From positions 9,617,001-9,681,000 of the forward strand of contig CM070572.1 in NCBI GenBank assembly GCA_036346355.1: a stretch of DNA of 64,000 nucleotides, read 5' to 3'. The notes under the pieces are model-generated. The model worked only from the letters and a program-made list of their open reading frames with translations. It searched no databases and had not been told where the DNA came from. Source of the stretch: Rhipidocladum racemiflorum (Eukaryota > Streptophyta > Magnoliopsida > Poales > Poaceae). Each line of letters opens with the position of its first letter. Position 1 is the stretch's first letter. Below, piece by piece: positions 21,237-33,415 of this stretch. Position numbers and translations under genes: made by a program.

Positions 21237-22385
21237 GGAAAGGTGGAGACGGTGGTTGGGCCCGGCTGGAGTCGAGGAATGGATCGACGGGAGAACGCCG
21301 GAGTTGGCCATCATCGGATTTTTCATCTGCTAGAAACAGGAGTTTGCGATCCATCACGACACACTTGGCCGTATCCACGGCCGTAGCCGATACGTGGGAT
21401 GATGTGGTCGGATGATAGGGTCACAGGCAGCAGATGACTTGCCTGCTGCATTGACTAGCTAGTACTAGTAGTAAGCTAGAAAGACCACGAAAAACAGTTG
21501 CATCAACTGCCTGCACATCTTGTCTTCGGAGTGCACACCGCCTCTGGTGTCTGATCTCATCGATGCCAACCGCGGTCGTGCGAGCCCAAACTCGTAAACA
21601 ACGGAAGAGGGAGAGAAAAAAAAAAAAAGGAAGAAAAGAAGAGGGAGAGGGACTTCTACAAGCCCATTACTACTATGCAGTAGTACTACTATGTCACACA
21701 GTACGCAGGCCGTAGACTGGGTAGACAATGAACTGCAGGATGACTGTATTGGTTGATCATCTAGCGCAATCAAGGCGTCCCTAGCCAAGTTGTCAGCTGC
21801 TACATATCTTGATTCTTGGTACTTTGTTGCCTTGAGGTACGATGAACTGCTCCTCCATTGATTGCAAGCAGAGCAAGCATATCCTGGATGTATACACAAT
21901 CACTATATACATGGCCTTGGCGACAATATCTGTCCTGCCGCGTGCATTTTCAACTTGCATCAAGCCAAGTGAACGCATGTAAGTTTCAATTGATTTACCG
22001 CCGTCGCGTCAAGCAGCACAGCACCCTGCAATCTGCATGTGCACTGAGAACTAAGCTTATTTAGCCTGCAAGTTGTCTAGGTGTTGACTGGTTAGATGGG
22101 CTGTATGGGCTGACAAGTGACAAGGCACGTAGTCCGCGTACGGCCGGTGATGGCCCAGAAAAGATCTGCCTCTTTTCATAGACAGGCCCAAGTTGCTATA
22201 CTCTGGGTTGGACCGTATTTTGTCCCTGCATTCTGGGCCCGTAGTATGCGCAAAAACGTACGCAATAGATTTAGCCAGAGCCTTGTAAAATTTATTGCAT
22301 GTGCAATAGATGGTTCAACGCACATGCGAGTGTGGTGCACTTTTGTGAAAAACGGCCCACTCGATTTTACTAGCTGGCCGATTAA
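21237..22385. other. Stretch with a possible RNase H-like LINE remnant on the minus strand
   Basis: The minus-strand frame 21465-21899 contains YVAADNLARDALIALD, which resembles the final motif of plant LINE RNase H domains. The rest shows no recognisable fold, and a poly-A/poly-T-like purine run interrupts it at 21605-21640. No other gene was seen. The call is weak. Confidence 0.25.
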
Positions 22386-22785
22386 TAAGTGACGATGATA
22401 AAATCATAATAAATAGTTTAATCAAAGCACAATTAATACAATCGAATGATTAATCGACTGTATAATCCGATTAATCGATCATTTTCCGATTAATCATCCA
22501 TTTTCCCGTTTAACCACGAAAACGACCTATTTTTATTCACTAAATACGATAAATTAGTTTATAATATCGTGTCGTAGTGTTCATAGTATGTACTTTTTGG
22601 ATAAAGTATAAACAATAAAATGTAAAACATGTTTTGTAGAGTAATAATTTTCAATAACTTTGGTAACTAATCTATTTCTAATAATTCTAAACGTAAATAA
22701 ATATATCAATAAGGACGCACAATTGTCGGTTAGATTACGACTAATTAACCATATTACGATTAATCACTTAGCGGTACTACATCCG
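22385..22785 (-). mobile_element. AT-rich element with ATTAATCG repeats, copy 1
   Basis: This stretch of about 400 bp shares an inverted-orientation copy with about 46600-46975. Shared landmarks are TTAGCGGTAC at one end, clusters of CGATTAATC words near both ends, a TATAATATYRTGTCRTAG block and an ACATRTTTTGTAGRGTAATAATTT block. It is probably a non-autonomous DNA transposon. Terminal repeats and target duplication were not resolved. Confidence 0.5.
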
Positions 22786-23370
22786 TGCATCGAGTGCAAA
22801 TATACTCTTTTTCACAAGAGTGGTGTGGTGTGACCATGTAATCAAGATGCATGGGGCGTACGTGTACTCACCTCAAATTCAAACTTAATGCTACGTCAAG
22901 TACGAACTACGAGAGAAAGAGCCCGATCAAAATTACAGTGCCTAACACCAACAAGATCATGTTGCACAAACGGTCAGCGTAAGACGATCGATAGCGATTA
23001 TCGTGACTCGGGCAAGTCTTTGGACCGATCGTCCCGTCTCCCATGCATGGCAGTGGCAGACAAAGAACCGAGTCCTATGCATTGTGACAGGAATCCTATA
23101 ATGGAGTGTTCGTATGTGGTGTAGATTTGTTCAACCGATGGACCGAATACGCACCAGGAGACATGTTTGCGTCCTTGACCCACAATCTGCATGCTGTAGC
23201 ACGACGGTGGCTGGACGATCGAACATATGTACAGATGAATAGATTGACGGTGCGTGTTGCTAGCTGAATCAGCATGACCGTTGATGACGGGAAAATGTCC
23301 ATCTGTAGTCCTTCAGATTCCCCAATTTATCTAATTTTCATTCCTCATTTATAAAATCAGCTAAAACCCG
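22786..23370. other. Stretch without a recognisable gene
   Basis: Only short, unremarkable ORFs were seen on both strands. No terminal repeats or domain motifs were noticed. Confidence 0.4.
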
Positions 23371-23599
23371 TTCTTCATCTGTATCGTGCCGTGCCGGGTC
23401 GGCCCAGCATAGGCCCATTGTGCTTCGTGCCTGAACCGTGTCGGGTCGTGACGGCACGTCGTGCCTACCATGTTGGCCCGGCTTGGCTCGCCTTCGGTGA
23501 GCCCAGGCACGGCCCATTCACACTATTGCGACGAGAGGAAATGAGACGGAGACACACGATGCTCAATCTCTTTCAGTTCTCTCTCGCCCGTAGCTCCGT

Positions 23600-23667
23600 C
23601 TCGCAGCTCTCTCTCTCACGCGCGCATCCATCTCTCTCAATCTCTCTCGCCCGCTGCTCCCTCTCGC

Positions 23668-23739
<72 letters not shown>

Positions 23740-23860
23740 GTGCGCGCACGCGTCCATCTCTCTCAATCTCTCTCACCCGTTGCTCCCTCCCTCGACCGTC
23801 TCTCTCAATCTCTCCCCCGCCTGTTGCCTCCCTCTCTCTCGCTCAATGGTCGACGAGAGA
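23600..23860. repeat. (CT)n microsatellite cluster
   Basis: Long CT runs at about 23670-23740 are embedded in TCTCTCAATCTCTCTCGCCCG-like repeats. They generate spurious Ser/Leu and Arg/Glu ORFs on the two strands. Confidence 0.9.
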
Positions 23861-24059
23861 ACGAGAGATGATCATTTGTAGAAAGCCCAATAGTACTTGT
23901 TCTCTCCAAAAAGATCATCGGACTCATAAACTCAATAGTAGTAGAAATCTAGTGAAATAAAATCACTGTAGATAAGTGACATAATATAGCTATCAACAAC
24001 AATGAAGTTGTGATAATAGATCTATGAATGTTGGATCGAATTTAGACTATAAATTGCAC

Positions 24060-24330
24060 ATACTTGAGATTACAAACAGCTGCGCCGCGGCGTGCCTGTG
24101 CCTCCGCCGTGACGGCACAGGCCCGACCCAAATGGCTGTGCCGCCCATCGTGCCCTGGTCTCAGGCCCGGCACGGCTCGTGCTACAGTATTGTGCCGACA
24201 CGGCACAGGATGGATCCACCCTGTGCCGTGCTGGATTTTGGACCGGGCTGAACCACCGTGCCTCAGGCCAGCCCAAAAAAGCCTGACCCAAGTGCTCACC
24301 TCTACTCCATACCAGACAAACCCTACTCCT
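24060..24330. mobile_element. Fragment of hAT-like element with GTGCCG-rich end
   Basis: Dense GGCACGG/CCGTGCC words end in GCCCAAAAAAGCCTGACCC and a CTCACCTCTACT stretch, which resemble ends of grass hAT elements. Similar GTGCCG-rich DNA lies at 23385-23520 and 30465-30545, so these may be parts of one or several elements, the last separated by the Reina-like insertion. Boundaries are not resolved. Confidence 0.4.
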
Positions 24331-24605
24331 CCTCACGTTTGACTGTGGTTTTGACCCACTTGGAGTCCAGTTCGGATCCAAGTAAGCTTCTATATGTCAG
24401 GTTATAGGGAGTAGGGCCCGTGTGTCAGAGAGGCCTGAAGAGAGAATAAGAGAAACGTTGAGGTCTTCGTCTCGATCCGTCCTCTGGCGTTCGACTGAAA
24501 CAAGGAGGATGATGGGCGTTCGAGCGGTGAAGGAGGCTGTGGTGTGGACTCCAACGAAGGGTAAAATAGAACCGCCCGCGATGATAGGTATTACCAGTGG
24601 TGATC

Positions 24606-24841
24606 TGTCATGAACTGTAGCAATCCGGCAATACATTCAGATAGCATTACGGCCAGTCATCCAGATAGCGAGCTGGACCGGCGTATGTGTGGCCCAATTG
24701 CGTGCATTTGCGTGAGTATATAAGCTGAGTTGTAAGCCAGTGTTTGTTATGGAAGAAGTACTTTGAAGAAATACGCCTACCTTCCTTTCCATCTTGCTCT
24801 GTCTTGTTCTTCTTCTCTACGTCTTCTTCCAGAACACCACA
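24606..24841 (+). repeat. 5' LTR of Reina-like element
   Basis: It starts TGTCATGAACTG and ends AACACCACA. A TATATAA promoter box lies at 24717-24723. The PBS follows two bases after the LTR end. Confidence 0.92.
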
Positions 24842-24941
24842 TTTGGTATCAGAGCCTTCTACCATCCACGAAATTTTTTTTCCGTTGCTTGAGGACGGCG
24901 ATCTGGCCCCTTCTCGCCGGCCGACTAAGTGGGAGACCGCC

Positions 24942-27900
24942 ATGACGTCGTCGATCGATGATTTGGCGAAGAAGTTTGAAGCCTTTGAAGGGATGATTCA
25001 GTTGACGCTGGATAAAGTCTGTGCTATGGAAGCTTGGCGATCCACGGCGGATGAATCCTTTGGTGCGTTGCTCGCAAGCAAAGACGTGATGCAGGCACGC
25101 TAGGATAAGTTTGAGGCGGTCTCAACCTTGCTTCCTCAACATTGCCCTTCACAGCAGCCACCGCCTACGCAGGCTTTTGATCTCAATACGGCTCCACAGA
25201 ACGGGGCGCGCCAATCTGCGTCCTCGTCGGAGCGGCCCAACGGGCACCGCGTCGACCATCGCCACCGGGATGTTGGCAACGGGATCCTAGGATCTCCGTC
25301 GCCACGCCCGGTCATGGGTATGTTTTTTGATCCGACGTTGCGATCGATGGGGGAACAGCAGAATGATTCACTTGTTCGTTCTGTTCCATTTCCCAAATTG
25401 GAATTTCCCAAGTTTGATGGTACTAATCCTCGTTTATGGCGTGATCGTTGCGAGATGTATTTCGAGGTTTATTCTCTGGCGCCGAGTTTGCGGACCCGGT
25501 TTGCGGCGATGCATTTTGAAGGCTCTGCTGCTGTCTGGCTGCAGACGATGGAGCGTCGTGCCCGGTTTCAGGACTGGGATTGTCTTTGTCAAGCTGTGTT
25601 CGCTCGTTTTGATCGTGATCAATATCAGTTGCAGCTTCGTCAGTTGGATTTATTGCGACAATCTGGTTCGGTCTCGGATTATCTGCTGAGATTTGAGGAA
25701 CTTTCTCATGGCATTTTATTATACAACCAATCCTATGATGATACTTTCTTTGTGACTCGTTTCATGCATGGCTTGCGGGAGGATATCCGTGCTGTAATTG
25801 CGCTTCATCGCCCCGGCACAGTTCAAGCAGTGAGTGAGTTGGCTTTACTGCAGGAATTGGAACTTTCGGTGGGCAAGCCATCGGGGTCGATTCGATCAGA
25901 TTCAAAAGAGGGCCACAAGGTACAATCCAAAGGGAGTTTCTCAGTAGATAAGTCCAAATTGTCATATAAGAAAGAGGACTTGAGTTCCAATACAAATATT
26001 TCTGAAGACAAACTCATGGCTCTGAAGAATTATCGTCGTACTCATGGTCTTTGCTTCACTTGCGGCGAAAAATGGACAGGGCGCAATCACAAGTGCCCAC
26101 CTCAAGTGTCCATTCAGGTCATTCAAGAATTGTTGGAGGTATTACAATTGGATGTTCCTGATTATGACCCACAGGATGTGGACGATGAGCCTCCTTCTGA
26201 ACAGATTGTACTAGTAGTGCAACCTGCTATTGCCATTCCTCCTAAGTCTACTCCTCACAGGAGGAAACGTACTCTTCGGTTCCAGGGCTACATTGGCAAG
26301 CATGAGGTGTTGATTTTGTTGGATTCTGGCAGTGTGGGCACCTTTGTTAGTCCTACTCTGGCTACTCAATCGGGTTTTCTTTAGCAGTCTTGTGAGCCTG
26401 TGCAGTACTCTGCAGCAAATGGTAGTCCTATGGTTTATGAATTACATATTCCAAATTTCCAATGGTATATTCAAGGACACTCTTTCTCATATGATACAAG
26501 AGTTTTGCCTTTGCAAGGGTATGATCTGATTATCGGTGCGGATTGGTTGGAGGACCACAGTCCAACCTGGGTGCATTGGAAGAACAAATTAATTCGTTTT
26601 ACTCATCAAGGTAAACGCATCATGCTAACAGGTGTACAAGATGATACTACTAAATGTTCCAGCATTGCAGCCCCAAAGCTACGAGGCCTGTTAAAAAAGG
26701 GTGCCATTACTCATTGTGTGCAACTTTTATCGGTTAAGGATCATATGGATTTTTCTCTTCATAATATTGATGCCATGGATTCTCTGGAACACCAGCTGGC
26801 CGAGTTATCCTTGCCGCCTGAGGTGTATCGTCTGGTTATGCAATATAGTGTGATTTTCAAAGGTCCTTATGGGCTTCCTCCTTCAAGAATACATGATCAC
26901 TCTATTCCCTTATTGCCGGGTGCACAACCGGTCAACATTAGGCCTTACCGCTATGCCCCTCATCAGAAGTCCGAGATAGAGAAGCAGGTGGCTGATATGT
27001 TACACCAGGGCATTATCCAGTGCAATGTTAGCTCCTTTGCGTCTCCTGTTTTATTGGTTAAAAAGAAGGACGGAACTTGGCGATTTTGCATAGATTATAG
27101 ACATCTGAACGCTCTTACTGTTAAGCATAAGCATCCACTACCGATTGTTGATGAGTTACTCGACGAATTGGCTGGGGCTCAATGGTTCACTAAGTTGGAT
27201 TGCAAGTCTGGGTATCATCAAGTGCGAATTACGTCAGGTGATGAACATAAAACTGCCTTTCGTACTCACAGTGGTCTCTATGAATTTTTGGTTATGCCGT
27301 TTGGTCTCACAAATGCCCCTGCCACATTTCAAGAGATCATGAACTCTGTTTTTGCTTCGCTCTTGAGGAAAGGTGTGTTGGTTTTCATGGACGATATATT
27401 GATCTACAGCGGCTCCTTCCCAGATCACGTGTTGCTTCTGAACCAAGTCTTTGACATTCTTCTTCATAATCAATTCTTCATCAAATTGTCTAAATGTGAA
27501 TTTGCGCAACAATCTTTGGAATATTTGGGCCATACAATCTCTAGTAAGGATGTTGCCACCGATTCGGCAAAAATTGTAGATGTTGCTAATTGGCCAATTC
27601 CAACTAATCTCAAGCAACTGAGAGGATTTCTGGGTCTGACCGGTTATTACCGGAAGTTCATTAAACATTATAGCATGATAAGCCAGCCATTAACTCAGTT
27701 ATTAAAGAAGGGCATTCCATTTTGTTGGAGGGACTCAACGCAATCTGCGTTTGAGCTATTGAAACACTTGTTGATTTCGGCACCAGTGTTGGCTATTCCA
27801 GATTTTACTAAGCCATTCGTGCTTGAAACGGATGCTTGTGATCTGGGTGTGGGGGCTGTTTTGATGCAGCAAAGTCATCCTGTCGCCTACATGAGTAAAG

Positions 27901-29633
27901 CGTTGTGTCCTCGCAATCAAGCTCTTTCTACATATGAAAAAGAATGTATGGCTATTTTGCTAGCAGTGGACAAATGGCGTCCCTATTTGAGTGCTCAAGA
28001 GTTTGTTATTCGAACAGATCACCGTAGTTTGCTTTTTCTGACGGAACAAAAAGTCACCACCAAACTGCAACACAAGGCAATGCTGAAACTCATGGATTTA
28101 AAGTTTAAGCTCCAGTATAAAAAGGGACAAGCGAATTTGGCAGCCGACGCCTTATCTCGGTATCCTCATACTCCGGAGATTGTGGCTATTTTTACCTGCA
28201 CTCCTTCATGGATGGATAAGGTGCAATCGGGATACTTGGAGGATGAAGCTTCCAAAGATTTATTGACTGAGTTGAGTATTGTCAGCTCTAATGATAAGGG
28301 TTTTTCACTGCATAATGGTCTTATTAGATATAAATCTCGCATATGGATTGGTGCAAACGTGCTGGCACAGCAACACATTCTGCAGGCCTTGCATGCTAGT
28401 GGTGTGGGTGGTCACTCCGGTATTCAGGCAACTTATAGTCGGGTTAAATCCTTGTTTGCTTGGCCGGGCCTTAAACAGTCTGTCCATAGTTTTGTACAAT
28501 CTTGTGACATTTGTCAAAGAGCTAAATCAGAGCACATGAAGCTTCCAGGACTCTTACAACCCTTGCCAGTTCCCACCCAGGCTTGGCATACTGTCTCATT
28601 GGATTTTATTGAGGGTTTACCTAAATCGGGTGGCTTTGATTGTATTTTGGTAGTCATTGATAAATTTACCAAATATGGCCACTTCATTCCTTTGGCTCAC
28701 CCTTACACCGCACTCCAGATTGCTCAGGTTTATTTTACAAATGTCTACAAGCTTCATGGGTAGCCAGCGGCTTTGATTTCAGATAGAGATCGCATTTTCA
28801 CAAGCCATGTGTGGCAAGAGCTTTTCAAGTTATCGGATACTCAATTGCTTATGAGTTCCTCTTATCATCCCCAAACGGACGGTCAAACGGAGAGATTGAA
28901 TCAGTGTTTGGAGGCTTTTCTTCGTTGCTCAGTCCATGCCTGTCCAAAACAGTGGAGTAAATGGCTTCCGCTTGCCGAATTCTGGTATAATACTTCCTTT
29001 CATTCTGCCTTGAAGTTGACCCCGTTTGAAGCCTTGTATGGACACTCTCCGAGGCATTTGGGAATCGTTGACCCAACGGCTTGTGTGACTTCCGATTTGG
29101 CGGATTGGTTGAAAGAAAGGAACTTGTTGACTGAACTGCTGCGTCACCAGTTATTGAGGGCACAACAAAGGATGAAAGATTAGGCCGATCATCATCGGGT
29201 GGAACGTGAATTTCAAATTGGCGACTTGGTTTACCTGAAATTACAGCCTTACATTCAATCCTCAATTGCTACTCGGCCACATCACAAATTAGCCTTCCGA
29301 TATTTTGGGCCCTATCGTATTCTTCAACGTGTCGGTCAGGTTGCTTATCGTTTGGACTTGCCAGCCTCGGCTCAGATTCATCCCGTTGTCCATGTTTCTC
29401 AATTGAAGTTGCACATTCCGCCTCATCAGGTTCTTAGTGACGATCTGCCTCCAGTTTCATCGGATTCAGCCCCTGCGGTCGCCTCTATTCAGATTCTGCA
29501 GAAATCCTTGATTTTTCGCGGTGGGTCGGCGGCACCTCACTTGCGGGTTCGTTGGGGACCAAGGAAGGGCGCGCTTGTTACCTGGGAGGAAGAAGTGGAC
29601 TTCGCTCGTCGTTTTCCAGCTGAAACAGCTTGA
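24942..29633 (+). pseudogene. Reina-like gag-pol polyprotein, one frame with four in-frame TAG codons
   Basis: From ATG 24942 to TGA 29631-29633 one frame of 1564 codons runs with no frameshift. It is broken only by TAG at 25101, 26382, 28761 and 29181. Domain order: gag, with WRDRCEMYFEVYSL and a CX2C..HXC knuckle at 26052-26096; protease with DSG at 26322-26330; RT with VKKKDGTWRFCIDYR and FMDD at about 27384-27395; RNase H with ETDACDLGVGAVL (about 27828). Integrase follows with the HHCC finger (28392-28510) and catalytic Asp, Asp and Glu near 28600, 28780 and 28911. The C-terminus (about 29490-29630) has a chromodomain-like LRVRWGPRKGALVTWE. All catalytic residues appear intact. Losing stops by reversion is not needed for mobility in trans. 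Each TAG is one transition from CAG or TGG. Confidence 0.92.
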
Positions 29634-29662
29634 GGGCAAGCTGTGTTTTTGGGGGAGGGTAT

Positions 29663-29917
29663 TGTCATGAACTGTAGCAATCCGGCAATACATTCAGATA
29701 GCATTACGGCCAGTCATCCAGATAGCGAGCTGGGCCGGCGTATGTGTGGCCCAATTGCGGATGTGTGGCCCAATTGTGTGCATTTGCGTGAGTATATAAG
29801 CTGAGTTGTAAGCCAGTGTTTGTTATGGAAGAAGTACTTTGAAGAAATACGCCTACCTTCCTTTCCATCTTGCTCTGTCTTGTTCTTCTTCTCTACGTCT
29901 TCTTCCAGAACACCACA
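29663..29917 (+). repeat. 3' LTR of Reina-like element
   Basis: It is the same as the 5' LTR except for GGA to GGG near 29733, a 19 bp tandem duplication of the GATGTGTGGCCCAATTG word, and perhaps one more change. The target duplication TGATC follows directly. Confidence 0.92.
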
Positions 29918-30754
29918 TGATCTCGTTGGCCAAGAGGCAACAGCGTGAGCAAACAACGACGGCCAGAGAGGGCCTAAAGCAGTGGTGCAGGAGCGGCGGG
30001 GTGGCACCTAGGGCTGTGGTACAGGGCCGACTGCACAATCCGAGGCAAAGCTGTGGTGCGGGCGTGCGGCAGTGGGGCTCAAGGACGACAAGGTGGTGCG
30101 GTCAGAGGTAGCCAAAACAGGGGCAGCGCTGCTTACCAATCATGGCTGTCTACAACGGCGGAACAATGACAGTGGAGCAACCACCACGTGTTCCCGAGAA
30201 ATACCAAGTAGATGGAGCCGGTTGGAATCGCCGAGGTGCAACGAAGCGGCCGTAATGCGAGAAAGAAATGTGGCGGCAACCGGAAGTGGGGGATAGTTCG
30301 TTGATGGCGAACCATGGAGGATTCGACCAAGTTGACCAACGCAAAGGCATGGCCGCCGCCGCCACTATACGGCGGTGCTGCAGGTGGCAAAGATCGATTT
30401 GATCCAAGGCGACCCGAGGAGATCCTGCGATGGGGACGCCCGAAGCACGATGGGATGGCCCGGTGCAAAGCACGGCACGGCACGGTTCCGTGCTGGACCG
30501 GGCCGACACGCAACTGTAGCTCGGGCCGTGCCGGGCCCGGGACTATGAAGTCAAAAAAAAAGTATCCGTATGTCGGGGGTCAGGGCGGAGGTGAGGTCAA
30601 CCCTCAGCCTCGTTGGCACCCTAAGGGGAATTATGTGGTTGTTGATTAGTACTGCTATGTGGGTTTGAACTCTTTTTTTTTTGTTAACGACCAAATACTT
30701 CTCATGGTTGTTAATACTTGTCATTAATAATCGAAATTCTAGTAGTGTGAGAAT
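29918..30754. other. Flank of the Reina-like insertion, no gene recognised
   Basis: GC-rich DNA (29940-30450) has short ORFs on both strands and no conserved motif. A GGCACGG-rich stretch follows at 30465-30545. It continues the sequence interrupted at 24605. Confidence 0.4.
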
Positions 30755-33415
30755 TGTTATGATATAGACAGAATCCAGTCCAAGCATGAAATGACTTTAT
30801 CTATTGGTGGACGAATTCGAATCTATCTCTAACCAATTTGACTATATATTGGGCACCCCTTGTAAAGAGAGATGAATCGAATCTAATAGAAAGAGAGCTT
30901 TGCCCCTTATTTTGTGTGTGCTCCTTGTTCTTGTACATATATTGCTGAATAGAATAAAAAAGTAGAGTATTACGACTAACAACAATACCCATATCAGAAC
31001 CATTGCCTTCCTTTCATCCCTCTTTTGCCGTTGTCATATGGGGCCATTTATCCAAGACTCAAGACTTTGTATCACTGCCATCTCTAGTCCACTCTCCAGT
31101 GACCCAACACTCTTGTCTTCTTCTCCTCCTTGACAGAACCGAGCCCAGCCAAGCATCCCCTAGGGTTCCTCTCGACCCTCACCACCTCGTCGGGTTGCTG
31201 ACCAGTCGAATTAATTCAAATAGCTATAACACCTGTGTTTTAAGCCCAAATCTGGTGAAGTAAATTTATAAATTCTTGTTAAATCACAAACTTTTAGAAT
31301 ATACAAAAAATATCTCATTTGGAACCAAAGTTTGAAATGATTTAAATCAAAACTTGTTTAAACCCTAATATGGACCATAAAAGAATTATGAAAACCATAA
31401 GTCATCAAATAATGAAATAATTCTTGTATGCTCCTGAGGCCATAGGTAACTAATTTTTGTAAAGATGTTTGGATCTAAACCTAGTTGAATTCAATATGTA
31501 AATAGGTCATTATTCAGTGCATAAAAGATTCAAATAATAATAATTGGTACATATAATTCTGAAATATAGTGAAATTGATTCTTAAGTTCTATTAATGCCA
31601 CAATATTTCACATTCATTTAAGTTATGACTTATGACTAGTATATGAATGAAGCCCATGAATAAAGTGAAAACATAAAAGAAACTACTTTATAAACATACT
31701 ACAGGTTTAGATTAGCCAATCTTGCAAAGATATTTAACGTCTAGTAAGTTTGAACCAAGTCCCTAATAAGTTTGCCTTCCATATGCAAAAGATCGACTTA
31801 TGCATATCTTTTCCAAATACATGGTTATAAGTACTGTAGAACTAATCAATATATGTTTTATAAGTCATGACCACCCAATATAGTAAAAATCATTATAACT
31901 AGCCATAGTATACACTTAGCCCCTTAACAAACATATGCTTTCATGCGATAGATTTGACATACTTAACAACTTAATAAATAAATAAATATAAATAAAATAT
32001 TATAGGACTAGTGTCAAAACATTCCTAAAATATTATATACATAGAATCTCAGTCCAAGTATGGAAGGATTCTAATTATTGGTGGACGAATCCGAATCTAT
32101 CTAAAAGATCATGTGGAGGTCTATCCATATTTTGTGATAAGTAATTGATTTTATTTGAGCTAGGTGTGCTCGAGTTTGATTTTGATTTGAATTAGATTTG
32201 AAATTTGAGTAATTAGATGATTATTGCATATCATTTTGGACATTGTTGTGTGATGTGTTTCCTTATTTTTGAAGGTTGCAGATGATGGTGCTAGGTCATG
32301 GTGAGGCAGAGAATGATCAAGACTAGGCGAGGTGCGTCGACGTCCAGACGGTCGGGGATCTCTAGAGGATGATCGGAGACGAAGTCGCTGCAAGCCTAGA
32401 AGATAAGGGAACGGATAAGATGCTAGCTTGGAGCAGCTCGGATCAAGGAGAGTCGTTGGATCGTGGTTTAGAGCATAGAGTAGCAGTCAAGTTAGTTAGC
32501 TTTGAAAAGTGTGCAAAACTCGTTATATTATTTGGTTACGGGTTTGCCCATATATGAGGGAGTGAATCTCAATCCTTGATGAGGTTTCTTAAGGGTCAAG
32601 AAGGTCATCAAGGGTGGAGATTGCTTCAAGGTTGCTATAAATAGAGGGATAGGGGTATGCCTCTCCCCAGAAAGTCTTTGGAGAAGGATTTTGATTGTAC
32701 TCTTTTGAGCTTTGCTCACTTTGTTGTGAGGCTTTATAAACCATTCCTCTCAAAGCAATGAATGTTTAATTTCATTCTCTATTCTGCAATTTACATTATG
32801 TATTTACTGTCTGTACTTCAAATTCTTGCAATTAAAATTCTGCACTTTAAATTATTGCAGTTTACTTTTCACATATTTGGATTTGCCTCTCCTCATTCTA
32901 ATTGCTTTTGGATCTTTTGCTAAGGATGAATGATTGGTGGATGAATCTTTCTAGATCATATCCTAATCATCTAGGTAAACCTTGTGTAAATCTTTGCAAG
33001 AAATTGATCTTTGTGCTTGAGAAGAAAGTTATTGTAGATCGTGTTTTTGGGCATAATCTCTTGTGTTTTTTTATTGCTTGATAAGTGGGTGACTATCCAA
33101 GATCATGTTGATTATCAAAAACCCACGAGCAATCTTAGAACAAGTTTTTTCGTTTCTTTTGCTTCCTTTTTATTCTCTGATTTTTGGTTGGCTCTTCTAG
33201 TCCAGTAGGTGGAAAAAAATTATTTGAGACCATTCATCCTCCTCTGATTACTAGTTTGGTCCTTCACTATCTCTAACCGGTTTGGCTATATATTAGACAT
33301 CCCTTGTAAAGAGAGATAGATCTAATCTAATAAAGAGAAAGCTTTGCCCTCTACTTTATGCGTACTCCCTGTTTTTGTTCATGTAATGTTGTTGACGTGT
33401 TGTTGATTGATCGTA
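30755..33415 (+). mobile_element. Decayed LTR element with two related terminal repeats, the second split by an insertion
   Basis: Two related repeats flank a coding-poor interior. The first covers about 30755-30988. The second covers about 32030-32102 plus 33267-33413. Shared landmarks are TTGGTGGACGAAT, CGAATCTATCT, GGCTATATATTRG-like, CCCTTGTAAAGAGAGAT and GAGCTTTGCCC. A TATCAGAACC just after the first repeat resembles an initiator-Met primer site and suggests plus orientation and a Copia-like origin. The interior (30990-32030) is AT-rich with no pol. The element is non-autonomous and old. Confidence 0.6.
32103..33266. mobile_element. 1.16 kb insertion inside the right LTR, with 6 bp duplication
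   Basis: CTATCT occurs at both junctions (32097-32102 and 33267-33272), whereas the first LTR has the uninterrupted CTATCTCTAACC. The insert starts AAAAGATCATG and ends GGTCCTTCA, has a CTATAAATAG promoter-like box near 32636 and no long ORF. It could be a solo LTR or a non-autonomous retroelement, but TG..CA ends are not at the junctions, so the class is open. Confidence 0.6.

Larger units (their letters stand above)
24606..29917 (+). mobile_element. Reina-like Ty3/gypsy chromovirus, young and nearly intact
   Basis: This is a 5.3 kb element with a perfect 5 bp target duplication TGATC (24601-24605 and 29918-29922). The LTRs are 236 and 255 bp. They differ by one or two substitutions and a 19 bp tandem duplication in the right LTR. 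The primer site TGGTATCAGAGC, complementary to initiator tRNA-Met, lies at 24844, and a GGGGGAGGGTA purine tract precedes the 3' LTR. Small size, short LTRs and a C-terminal chromodomain-like end point to the Reina clade. It interrupts a region carrying GTGCCG-rich hAT-like DNA. Confidence 0.93.

Noticed and set aside
23391..23960. 189-codon Ser/Leu ORF and minus-strand Arg/Glu ORFs
   Set aside because: Produced by the CT microsatellite, not by a gene.
24942..29633. Idea that TAG is read as an amino acid in the Reina-like element
   Set aside because: Plant nuclear genes use TAG as stop, no special context is shared by the four sites, and single transitions explain them all.
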